Shown here in pieces: positions 57,090 to 64,000 of a DNA stretch of 64,000 bases. A program made the translations under genes and the position numbers. Below the pieces are notes generated by a model. The model worked only from the letters and a program-made list of their open reading frames with translations. It was not told where the DNA came from and did no database searches. The first letter of the stretch is position 1. Every line of letters begins with the position of its first letter. Origin of the DNA: Caballeronia concitans (lineage in GTDB: Bacteria; Pseudomonadota; Gammaproteobacteria; Burkholderiales; Burkholderiaceae); the NCBI RefSeq assembly GCF_001544615.1, contig NZ_FCNV02000016.1:39629-103628 (forward strand), given 5' to 3'.

Positions 57090-58229
57090 CTATAGACAAG
57101 CGAAGTCACTTTCGATCACTTCCACGATGGACCGGCCGCAACGTTCGGATCGCAAGAAGTCTCCGAATGCCTTTCGCTGACTGCGCTCCTCCTCTTCCAG
57201 GCGCTCGATCAGCCGCAAGCGTTTCAGCTCAGCTTCATCCAACTGGACCATTTCGTCGACGGTCAGATCTAGACTTTCCAGTACCCCATCGTTGCTGCTG
57301 TTTGACGTATGAGCCGTCCAGCGATCTGCGATGTCAGCTAGGTCTGCTAGCGGCATCTTTGACAAAGCAGCCGCGATGGCTCTCTCTTTCAGATCATGGT
57401 TGAAGTTATTCCTCGCCCGTTCGGACGCGACGTTTAACGCTTTCCATTTCGTGGACCACTCCTCCGCAACGCTGCTTGCCCATCTATCGAGTTCTCCAAG
57501 AAAATGACGCAACGAACCAACGTCCGATCCATCTAGGGCTGTGATCTCCGAGACCCATCGGCGCAAGACACGAGCATGCGCCGGCTGCAGTCTCTCCCGT
57601 TCAAGAAGTTCAACGGAGAGCTGTTGGGTCATTAACGGAACCGAAAGTAGAAAGACACTCTTCAACAGATGAACAAGTTCGAACAAAGCGCTAACGCCGA
57701 CGACCTGACCCGACGCGGCTGCGGCATCACTGATGGTGATGATCTCGTCGGTCGCGTCGACGACATGCACGGCATTACTGAGTGACTGATGAACGAATGC
57801 TTCAATGCCGGGCGCGGTCGAATGGCGACTGCCCGCAACGTTCAATACTCGGATACGGTGGTCCGACAGGAAGCGCGCGAGCTGGTCGACCGACTGCGAT
57901 GGCGACAAGGCGAGCCAAGGCTTCCCATGACGTTGAGCGAACTCTGCTGTCCGCTTCGATCCCCCGCTGAGCGTCTCAGTCATCGTAAAGATGACCGTTG
58001 CATCGCTGTCGCGAACATTCCATTCGGTCCGCTGCAAGTATGAAGGAGAGGGTGCTTCTCTCAGACGGAACCTCTTGTCGAGCACGCCACTTTCGGTCTT
58101 TCGGCCTTTAGGGCACCAGCCGCCGTGCTGGATCTCATTCTCCATTGCCCAGACGAGGGCTGCCTGGTCGGCGCCTGTCTGTCCGCCACAAACGATCTGC
58201 AGCTCCTGCCGAATCAGTCGAGCTTTCAT
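57090..58229 (-). CDS. SLOG-family (cpYpsA / MoCo-carrier-like) protein with a helical C-terminus
   Basis: 379-aa protein. Residues about 8-150 are a cpYpsA-type SLOG domain: VCGGQTGADQAALVWAME, GWCPKGRKTESG, RTEWNVRDSDATVIF and GGSKRTAEFAQRHGKPWLAL. The domain was named a putative molybdenum-cofactor carrier but belongs to the SLOG nucleotide-sensing superfamily. Residues about 165-379 are a helical domain I could not identify (AAASGQVVGVSALFELVHLL, charged coiled-coil tail). It overlaps the ankyrin gene by ATGA (AGAGGAAAGG before the start). Confidence 0.82.
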   Translation of the reverse strand: MKARLIRQELQIVCGGQTGADQAALVWAMENEIQHGGWCPKGRKTESGVLDKRFRLREAPSPSYLQRTEWNVRDSDATVIFTMTETLSGGSKRTAEFAQRHGKPWLALSPSQSVDQLARFLSDHRIRVLNVAGSRHSTAPGIEAFVHQSLSNAVHVVDATDEIITISDAAAASGQVVGVSALFELVHLLKSVFLLSVPLMTQQLSVELLERERLQPAHARVLRRWVSEITALDGSDVGSLRHFLGELDRWASSVAEEWSTKWKALNVASERARNNFNHDLKERAIAAALSKMPLADLADIADRWTAHTSNSSNDGVLESLDLTVDEMVQLDEAELKRLRLIERLEEEERSQRKAFGDFLRSERCGRSIVEVIESDFACL

Positions 58230-59422
58230 CCTTTCCTCTGTTGATCGATCAAACTTCGGATATGAGCGGCGACCTCCCGGTTTTCCGCCGATAGCTCGCC
58301 GTTGTCGAGTAGCCGATCCAGGACATCTGCAATGTCAGAACGCATCAGCAGGAATTCGTCGACTTCCATTCCGGCGAGTTTTGCACCGGCCGTTAACAAG
58401 ACCAAGATGGTGTCAGCGCGATCCGAAGCGAACTCGCTGCGCTCCGGCCAGTAGATAGCGGAATCGGCAGTGAACGCCGTATAAAGCGCCTGTTGCCGGT
58501 TGACAGACGCATCCGCGCCGGCCTCGATAAATGTTTGCACGAGATCTGCCGATAGCGTTGAAACGGCGGCGATCAACGCCGACCCAGCTCCCGCCTGCAC
58601 GTCTGCGCCGCTTTCGATCAGCCAGTCACATGCGTCCAATGAATAAGTTGATGCCGCCGCCGTCAACGCTGCGCCGTCACCGCAATCAATCTGCGCGCCG
58701 TGTTCAAGCAGCAGCTCAAGAATGTTTACGTTGTTGGCCGCAGCGGCAGCGCACAAGGCAGCGACTTCGAAGCGCGGGTCGTTTCTAGCATGCTGCCGTA
58801 GCTTGGCGACCATCGCCCAGCAGTCGGATTGGCAGGCGACTTTTAGCGCGGCGAATCCGTTGTGTGCCGGCGTACCTCCATTTTGCAAGGCCGTCTCAGC
58901 GCCCTCGATGTCATGCGCACGGCAGCAGGTCTCGAGGTAGGCACTCCAAAAGCGTTCGCGGCTGCGCAGCAGTTTGCGGTCCGTCGCAACGAGCCTCCGC
59001 GCCACTTCGGCGTATCGACCGTGAATGTACCCAGAAAAGAAGGGGGGAATGCCAGTCAGTTTAAGGGTCCCTGCCGCTGGATCCGCGCCGGGTAGTAGGC
59101 GCGGATCATTTTCATCCTCACTTTCAAAGCAAACGTCCACCGCACCGAAGGCCAGTTCTGGATCAAGATCGAAGTGGCTCACGTGGCCGAGCACGGCTGC
59201 GAGCTTCCAGTGATCGGGCATCTGGCTGCACGCAAGAAACGAGACAATCGCATCAGTGAAGCGACCGTCGAAATTGCACGGTCTAACGTCGGCGTCCTCC
59301 ACCGTTGACTCCCACAGTTCGTTCACCTGGCCGAACGTCGTGCACTGATCCAGTCTGCTGAACCATTTCCTAAGCGCGTGTTTGTTCAAGGGAACCGTCC
59401 GTTTAAGTTCGTGGGTACGCAA
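58226..59422 (-). CDS. Ankyrin-repeat protein (398 aa)
   Basis: The C-terminal half has about four or five ankyrin-like repeats: FEVAALCAAAAANNVNILEL, LLEHGAQIDCGDG, WLIESGADVQAGAGSALIAA, FIEAGADASVNRQQALYTAF and LLTAGAKLAG. The N-terminal 180 residues are helical and unrecognised (KWFSRLDQCTTFGQVNELWE). The start is a TTG at 59422 with a poor ribosome-binding site, so it is uncertain. First gene of the operon with the SLOG protein. Probably a sensor or scaffold; no function known. Confidence 0.75.
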   Translation of the reverse strand: MRTHELKRTVPLNKHALRKWFSRLDQCTTFGQVNELWESTVEDADVRPCNFDGRFTDAIVSFLACSQMPDHWKLAAVLGHVSHFDLDPELAFGAVDVCFESEDENDPRLLPGADPAAGTLKLTGIPPFFSGYIHGRYAEVARRLVATDRKLLRSRERFWSAYLETCCRAHDIEGAETALQNGGTPAHNGFAALKVACQSDCWAMVAKLRQHARNDPRFEVAALCAAAAANNVNILELLLEHGAQIDCGDGAALTAAASTYSLDACDWLIESGADVQAGAGSALIAAVSTLSADLVQTFIEAGADASVNRQQALYTAFTADSAIYWPERSEFASDRADTILVLLTAGAKLAGMEVDEFLLMRSDIADVLDRLLDNGELSAENREVAAHIRSLIDQQRKG

Positions 59423-59553
59423 TGTTGCATCCGTGAAGAGACATTTCCTGTCTGGAGCAGCCCGTCTTTACGACCGCAACCATCGGGCTCTCGAGACATG
59501 TTTTGTCCGGACGCGGGCGGATGATGCCTAAACCCCAACTACCGGAGAAAGAA

Positions 59554-59760
59554 ATGGCCACAGAGGTAATACGCGACGCCCGCCACCACCGTATTGGCAC
59601 GATTGAAACGGACTCGGGAGGCAATAAAGTTGCACGCGACAGGAACCATGTCCGTGTCGGGCAGTACGATCGAGCCGCCAGCGTCACGCGCGACCGGAAT
59701 TACCGGGTAGTTGGAACGGGGAACCAGCTGAGCACACTGATCGCGGACGCTGATCGATAA
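59554..59760 (+). CDS. Small repeat-containing protein (68 aa)
   Basis: Built from three imperfect beta repeats: IRDARHHRIGTIETDSGG, VARDRNHVRVGQYDRAA and VTRDRNYRVVGTGNQL. It begins MATEVIRDARHH behind CCGGAGAAAG. The pattern (RD-x-N/H-x-x-R-V/I-G) recurs in small bacterial proteins of unknown function. An in-frame ATG 51 bases upstream has no ribosome-binding site. Confidence 0.7.
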   Translation: MATEVIRDARHHRIGTIETDSGGNKVARDRNHVRVGQYDRAASVTRDRNYRVVGTGNQLSTLIADADR

Positions 59761-59811
59761 ACCGAAAGCTGTAGCCGGGCGAAGAGAGCGGCGAGCTGGG
59801 CGATCTTTTGG

Positions 59812-60225
59812 TCAGAAATCTTCCGCCCACCGCTCCCAGAAGCCCGGCTCGTCATGGTGAGCGTTCGCTTGCGCAGATTCGAGATCCTCCAAGAGGAAGC
59901 GCATATGCGGCATGCGCAAGGTACCGTCCGGGTATTCAAGGAATTCTTCCACTGCGCGATACGACGCGTCGTCTGGACAGTACGGCAGGTCAATGTAAAT
60001 CGAGCCTCGATAGCTTCTCATTACGCGCTCGTTCGCTACTTCACCACACGGCGACCAAGCGTAGCCATGCGCGTCCAGCCACCCCACAACCGCCAGACGC
60101 GTGGGATGCTCCTCCCACTCATGAGGCGATGGGTCGCCGGACGGATCGTCGAAGAACGTCAGCAGGAGGACGTCGCGCTGTTTCCGGCGAGCAATCGCGT
60201 CGATATATTCGATCTTGCGGGGCAT
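59812..60225 (-). CDS. Hypothetical protein (137 aa)
   Basis: Reads MPRKIEYIDAIARRKQRDVL, then LLTFFDDPSGDPSPHEWEEH and PYCPDDASYRAVEEFLEYPD, ending GFWERWAEDF. Acidic, soluble, no TM, no recognised domain. The central RVMRSYRGSIYIDLPY and acidic C-terminus resemble small immunity-type proteins, but this is only an impression. Convergent with the 68-aa gene. Confidence 0.6.
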   Translation of the reverse strand: MPRKIEYIDAIARRKQRDVLLLTFFDDPSGDPSPHEWEEHPTRLAVVGWLDAHGYAWSPCGEVANERVMRSYRGSIYIDLPYCPDDASYRAVEEFLEYPDGTLRMPHMRFLLEDLESAQANAHHDEPGFWERWAEDF

Positions 60226-60392
60226 TTGTGAACGATTGAATTGGTTGGACGAGACACGATTAAGATGCGTCGGATTCCGTCGAAAAAGCCAAGATTGGCG
60301 CTCGTCGCTTTTCCCGTTTCCGCGCGCGTGGGCAGACTGGCAGCGAATTCATCAAGGAGCGGATACCCCAAAGTCAGTCTGCAACGACACGT

Positions 60393-61427
60393 TCAGCGGG
60401 GCGCGTACACGCCGCTGAGCGAACGCGCTTCGGCAACAAACTCAGCGCGTAAATCGGCCGGTGCGAGAACCTCCACGTACGGACCAAATGACCGGATCCA
60501 CCAGCGAAGGCGATGGCTCAACGTGACCGTACCGCTGACGTCCAAGCCTTCTTCGACCCGTATGGCTTGCTGGTCTGTCGCCATCGGCGACTCGAGCAAG
60601 TGATCCCCGGCTGTCCCGCGGAAACGCAAGTGAACAGTGACCGTACCCGACGGAAAGAAGTCGAACTGCCGTTGGGTCTTGATGAACTCGTCGAGCGAGA
60701 AGTCCGTCGGGTAAGAGAAACTCTCCTCAGTTATGCGGGCCGCCACAATCCGGTCCAGTCGGTACAAAGTCGGCTTGGGCTTATCGGCCCTGGATGCAAC
60801 CAGATACACCAGGCCGCCGACCTCAACCAGCCCAAGCGGAAGCAGCATAGTTTTAGTAACCGGGCCGGGGAGTCGAGGATCGTTGCTGTTGCGGCGCTGA
60901 TAGGTGATATCGAGCCGGTATTGGAGAAACAAAGCCTGCGAGACAGCTTCAAAGACCCCTTGCGCGATCGTGGGATGTTGCAGTGGGAAGCTGTTCGGTT
61001 CGACGGACACCTTTGACAGCCAGCTCCCGTAGGGACTGGGCTGTCCCGCATGTCCCGTCGACAGCTTGGCGGCCGCGACATCAAATAGCGGCGCGAGGGA
61101 CTGTGACACAAGCGCCGGGATCTGACGAGACGAGAAACGCACAAGCGCCTGAAGCGCGAGTGCTTCGTCGAAGCGCATCAGGCCGCCTGCCTTCGCTGCC
61201 ATCCCGCTAATGCCTGGTTTGCGCTTCCAATACAGCGTGGTGCCCCGCTTTTCACAGCGCACGAGCCCAGCGCGTTCCATGGCTTCCAGGCGTCGCTGCA
61301 CCGTCTTCGTATGTTTGAAGAACAAGCCCATGCCGGCGAGCGCCTCGACAGCCCTGGGCGTGCTGATCCCGGGCGATCCGTCGCGGTCTTCCGGAAGGAC
61401 CGCAATGATCTCAGGGTCGTGTTTCAA
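60393..61427 (-). CDS. WYL-domain transcriptional regulator
   Basis: 344-aa regulator. The N-terminal HTH region (STPRAVEALAGMGLFFKHTK, TVQRRLEAMERAGLVRCEKR) precedes a central WYL domain: LLPLGLVEVGGLVYLVASRA, LYRLDRIVAARITEESF. WYL proteins bind ligands such as nucleotides and regulate defence loci. The start is TTG at 61427 with AAGGA seven bases upstream; no ATG is in frame before the next stop. It follows an HNH-like gene by 54 bases and is in its operon. Confidence 0.85.
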   Translation of the reverse strand: MKHDPEIIAVLPEDRDGSPGISTPRAVEALAGMGLFFKHTKTVQRRLEAMERAGLVRCEKRGTTLYWKRKPGISGMAAKAGGLMRFDEALALQALVRFSSRQIPALVSQSLAPLFDVAAAKLSTGHAGQPSPYGSWLSKVSVEPNSFPLQHPTIAQGVFEAVSQALFLQYRLDITYQRRNSNDPRLPGPVTKTMLLPLGLVEVGGLVYLVASRADKPKPTLYRLDRIVAARITEESFSYPTDFSLDEFIKTQRQFDFFPSGTVTVHLRFRGTAGDHLLESPMATDQQAIRVEEGLDVSGTVTLSHRLRWWIRSFGPYVEVLAPADLRAEFVAEARSLSGVYAPR

Positions 61428-61481
61428 GTTGCTATCCTTGGAAGGAGCATCGATGCCGCTGCTGCGTGCGTATCCAACGAA

Positions 61482-62114
61482 CTAGACGACGGTCGACCCG
61501 TCCATCAAATTGACAATCGTGATGGATCGTCCGTCTTTAGCCGCCCGTCGATAACGAGACCATGGATCGAGCGATCGCCAGTCATGAAGACTGCCCTCGA
61601 TCGAGGAGCGAGCGAGCCATGCGTCTTCGCTCTTCAGGATGACCGCGCCGATGCATACCCGGTCCAGGAATTCCTTCGCCTCGGGGACAGACGTGAATCG
61701 ATACGGTGGCGCAGCAGGACTAGCATCCGATTGTTTAGCGGCAGGCGATTGCCCTAGCAAGAAGTCCCGCACGACGCTTCTAGGCACCACATGCTCGAAG
61801 CGATAAACGTCGCGTGGCTGCGAGGCGCTGTATGCTTTGAGCGCGCCGGCGGACCAGAAAGGACAACCGGCCAGTGGCCTCTCGGCAGACTGCCGGGCAA
61901 TGGCGTTGGCTTCGTCCCTTGCATTTTTCGCCATGGGCCAAGTCCTGCCTCGAACCGGACGGTCGTGTTTCCCATACCACTCCGGCCAGTCAGCCAGCAC
62001 CTGCTCAACGACTGCGCGCTTCGTACCGAATGAGAAAGCATCTGTTGCCAGTACATTGAACAAGTCGTTTGCCATCTCCGATTTGCTCAAATAGTGCTGC
62101 GACGCTGAAGCCAT
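61482..62114 (-). CDS. Possible HNH-like nuclease (210 aa) upstream of the WYL gene
   Basis: Unidentified 210-aa protein. The segment YRFEHVVPRSVVRDFLLG carries E-H-x-x-P-x-S, as found in HNH and related His-Me nuclease signatures. CPFWSAGALKAY upstream could supply a metal-binding or structural site. The C-terminus has LDRVCIGAVILKSEDAWL. No full HNH pattern could be completed, so the call is tentative. It starts at an ATG with a weak ribosome-binding site; an in-frame ATG (MANDLFNVL) is the alternative. Confidence 0.55.
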   Translation of the reverse strand: MASASQHYLSKSEMANDLFNVLATDAFSFGTKRAVVEQVLADWPEWYGKHDRPVRGRTWPMAKNARDEANAIARQSAERPLAGCPFWSAGALKAYSASQPRDVYRFEHVVPRSVVRDFLLGQSPAAKQSDASPAAPPYRFTSVPEAKEFLDRVCIGAVILKSEDAWLARSSIEGSLHDWRSLDPWSRYRRAAKDGRSITIVNLMDGSTVV

Positions 62115-62257
62115 CTGAATTTTTTTTAGTGAGAGGTGCCCGGCTTATCGGCGCGCGGTCGCAAAACCTTTAACGGCGATTGCAACTCACTGAAACGAAA
62201 GCGTCGGCAATCACCAAAAGATGATTGTCGACGCGATTCACCTTTGGGAACGAAGCC

Positions 62258-64000
62258 TCATGTTTCTTGTTTGTCGTCGGCGTAGTAGCGCGCCGCAGCT
62301 TCGAGCATGCGTCGTCGCTCCGCCCGCACATAAATCGACGTGGTCTGCAATGACGCATGACCGAGAATGGCCTGCACGACGTCGGTCGGCATGTCGCGCG
62401 CCACCGCGCGCGTGCCAAACGTGTGCCTAAAAGCATGCGCCGAGGTGTTCGCCAACTGCACCAGGTCGTCGGTGCTGAAGTCCGCGAGCGCCGCGCTCTC
62501 CCTTGCCAGGCGTTGCACGGCCGTCCTGACGAGCCGCCCGAGTGCATCCACGGTGTACGGCGCGTTCTCCGTCTGGGCATCGTGGAGCTCGAGTGCGGCG
62601 CGCGTGCCCGGGATCCACTGCGGCGCAATCAAGGGCCCGCGTGCCTGCGGCGCATCAAAGTCGCGTCCGCGGTCGTGCCAATGGGCGCGCAGCGCGACAA
62701 TCGTCGCCCCGCTGACCGGCACCGTGCGTTGCTTGCGGCGCTTACCGATGACGGTCAGCGTCCAGACCGACGACGGGCCGCGGGCTGACTCGGCCGAATT
62801 GGCGAAATCGACCGAGCGGGTCGACGTTGGCGGCGACGGCGATCGGGGTGAGGGGCTGCGCGACGCGCGTGCCTCGCCGGCGACCTCGGCGAGGCGTAAA
62901 TCTTCGCGACGCGCGAGCGCCGCCTCCGCCCGCCGCAATCCAGAATCCCCCATCAGTAGGATGGCCGCCCGCGCAGCGCGCCATTGCCGCGCCTCGTCGT
63001 CCGCCGCCGGCACGACACCCATTAACGCGTCGCAGTGTGCATCGAGCGCCTGACGCACCCGCGTCCATAAGCTCGCGGGGAGCGCCCGGTGGACTTGCAC
63101 GGATAGTTCGCGTGTCAACGTCGCCGGTTCATGCACCGCGCTCCACGGATTGCCGGCGAGATAGCGCACCTCCACCAGCCACGCGAACGCCGCGCGCAGC
63201 ACCCGCACCGCATACGCCTGACTGTCAGCGGACAAACCCTCCGTTGCGAACGGGCGCCATCGGCCGCTGGTGCGCGGACGCTTGGGTCCGGTGAACGACG
63301 CCAACGGCGCCTGCAGAAAATCCTTGTACGCCTCGCAGTCCTCGACGGTCAGCGACGACAGCGCCTTCTTCCGAACCACCACGCTCCACAGAATCAGCCG
63401 CTCGAGCTCGCGGGTATAGGCGCGCAAGGTCGTCGGCCGATCACGATAGCGGTGCAGAAACGCGTGCACCGCGGCGAGGTCGTGCTCGGCGCGAATGAAT
63501 GCAAAACTTGCCGCACGATTAAAGCCAGTCGCCCCCGACAATTCGGCCGGCACGGCGAGGTGTTCGAACGGCGCAAGCCGCGGTTCGCCTGGATCGCCGC
63601 CGACCACGATGACGCGGTCGTCACCCTTCCCTTCACTCACGCGTGTTGGCACTAACGATGCGGTGTCGACGTCGGCGTCCACCTTGGCGCCCAGTGTCGA
63701 CTCATGCCGGCGCAGCCACGCGACGATCGTGCGCGCGCGCAACGCGCCGATGCGCGGCACCGACCGCCACCAGCTGCCGCCGCGCGCATTGCAATAGTCG
63801 ATCAGCGCACCGAGCGTGCCGATGCCCTCCCCGTTCAGGCGCTGCGCGATCAATGGTCGGAACCACAGGTGCACCGGGTGCGCAGGAAGCGGCACCGCCG
63901 CGGCGAGCGTCGATGCCTGCTCCACCATGCGCAAGGTCATCGCGGTCAGCTTCGCGCTGCCGTGCTGTTTGATCGACGCCTTCAGGTGGTCGGCCAGCAC
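62258..64000 (-). CDS. Second tyrosine recombinase (DUF3701-type), start beyond window
   Basis: 580 codons are visible; the first codon at the edge is internal (family proteins begin about 90-100 residues earlier). It shares with the 53959-55980 integrase the N-terminal domain (RGGSWWRSVPRIGALRARTI), RAYTRELERLILWSVVVRKK, CEAYKDFLQAP, catalytic Arg in GDSGLRRAEAALARRE, HAFRHTFGTR and LGHASLQTTSIYVRAE. The similarity is obvious but not identity. Same orientation as the first copy, 6.3 kb away. It likely belongs to a related or composite mobile element. Confidence 0.9.
   Translation of the reverse strand: MLADHLKASIKQHGSAKLTAMTLRMVEQASTLAAAVPLPAHPVHLWFRPLIAQRLNGEGIGTLGALIDYCNARGGSWWRSVPRIGALRARTIVAWLRRHESTLGAKVDADVDTASLVPTRVSEGKGDDRVIVVGGDPGEPRLAPFEHLAVPAELSGATGFNRAASFAFIRAEHDLAAVHAFLHRYRDRPTTLRAYTRELERLILWSVVVRKKALSSLTVEDCEAYKDFLQAPLASFTGPKRPRTSGRWRPFATEGLSADSQAYAVRVLRAAFAWLVEVRYLAGNPWSAVHEPATLTRELSVQVHRALPASLWTRVRQALDAHCDALMGVVPAADDEARQWRAARAAILLMGDSGLRRAEAALARREDLRLAEVAGEARASRSPSPRSPSPPTSTRSVDFANSAESARGPSSVWTLTVIGKRRKQRTVPVSGATIVALRAHWHDRGRDFDAPQARGPLIAPQWIPGTRAALELHDAQTENAPYTVDALGRLVRTAVQRLARESAALADFSTDDLVQLANTSAHAFRHTFGTRAVARDMPTDVVQAILGHASLQTTSIYVRAERRRMLEAAARYYADDKQET

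Noticed and set aside
53959-64000. Insertion sequences or DDE transposases
   Set aside because: No DDE motif, terminal inverted repeat pair or target duplication was recognised; mobility genes here are tyrosine recombinases.

Overview
The window looks like a chromosome or megaplasmid segment of a Burkholderiaceae bacterium (Burkholderia, Paraburkholderia or Caballeronia type). This rests on high GC, an imuA-imuB-dnaE2 mutagenesis cassette, two MHS-type symporters, a Burkholderia-style trimeric porin and two long tyrosine recombinases of a kind I associate with Burkholderia mobile elements. Genus and genes were recognised by eye; no database search was run.

Layout. (1) 1-9.3 kb, DNA damage: dnaE2 (cut by the left edge), imuB and imuA on the minus strand behind a near-consensus LexA box; then an SRAP/HMCES-type protein with an unusual insertion, small proteins, and a LigD-like ligase-polymerase without a phosphoesterase domain. 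A structured RNA candidate with a strong terminator follows (9.34-9.47 kb). (2) 9.7-33.3 kb, an aromatic-amine catabolic supercluster: a minus-strand arm (LysR regulator, EthD-like protein, flavin reductase, acyl-CoA-dehydrogenase-fold monooxygenase, MHS symporter), a second LysR gene, and a long plus-strand arm. The plus arm has a CoA ligase, second symporter, thiolase-like protein plus DUF35 partner, and every enzyme needed to take 3-hydroxyanthranilate to pyruvate and acetyl-CoA (dioxygenase, ACMS decarboxylase, semialdehyde dehydrogenase, 2-aminomuconate deaminase, 4-oxalocrotonate decarboxylase, hydratase, aldolase, acylating acetaldehyde dehydrogenase). It also carries an odd SDR lacking the catalytic Tyr, a dienelactone-hydrolase/SnoaL fusion, a porin, an extra indole-3-glycerol-phosphate synthase and an MBL hydrolase. 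No kynurenine-pathway gene is present, so the substrate feeding 3-hydroxyanthranilate is unknown.

(3) 33.3-40.7 kb, a decayed accessory zone: remnants of a LysE-like transporter, an HNH nuclease and a hydrolase; an intact VapBC toxin-antitoxin pair; small hypothetical genes; a second small-RNA candidate; and an XRE/ImmA-IrrE regulator-protease pair. (4) 40.7-53.4 kb, a four-gene, overlap-coupled minus-strand operon resembling class I DISARM: DUF1998-containing helicase (1704 aa), SNF2 helicase (932 aa), N6-adenine methylase (1317 aa) and an HNH nuclease. (5) 54-64 kb, two related tyrosine recombinases in the same orientation flank an accessory block: an ankyrin / SLOG (cpYpsA) / small membrane protein operon, a WYL regulator with an HNH-like protein, and hypothetical genes.

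The strongest candidates for something undescribed are the catabolic supercluster with an unknown upper pathway, the ankyrin-SLOG-membrane operon, and the DISARM-like operon.
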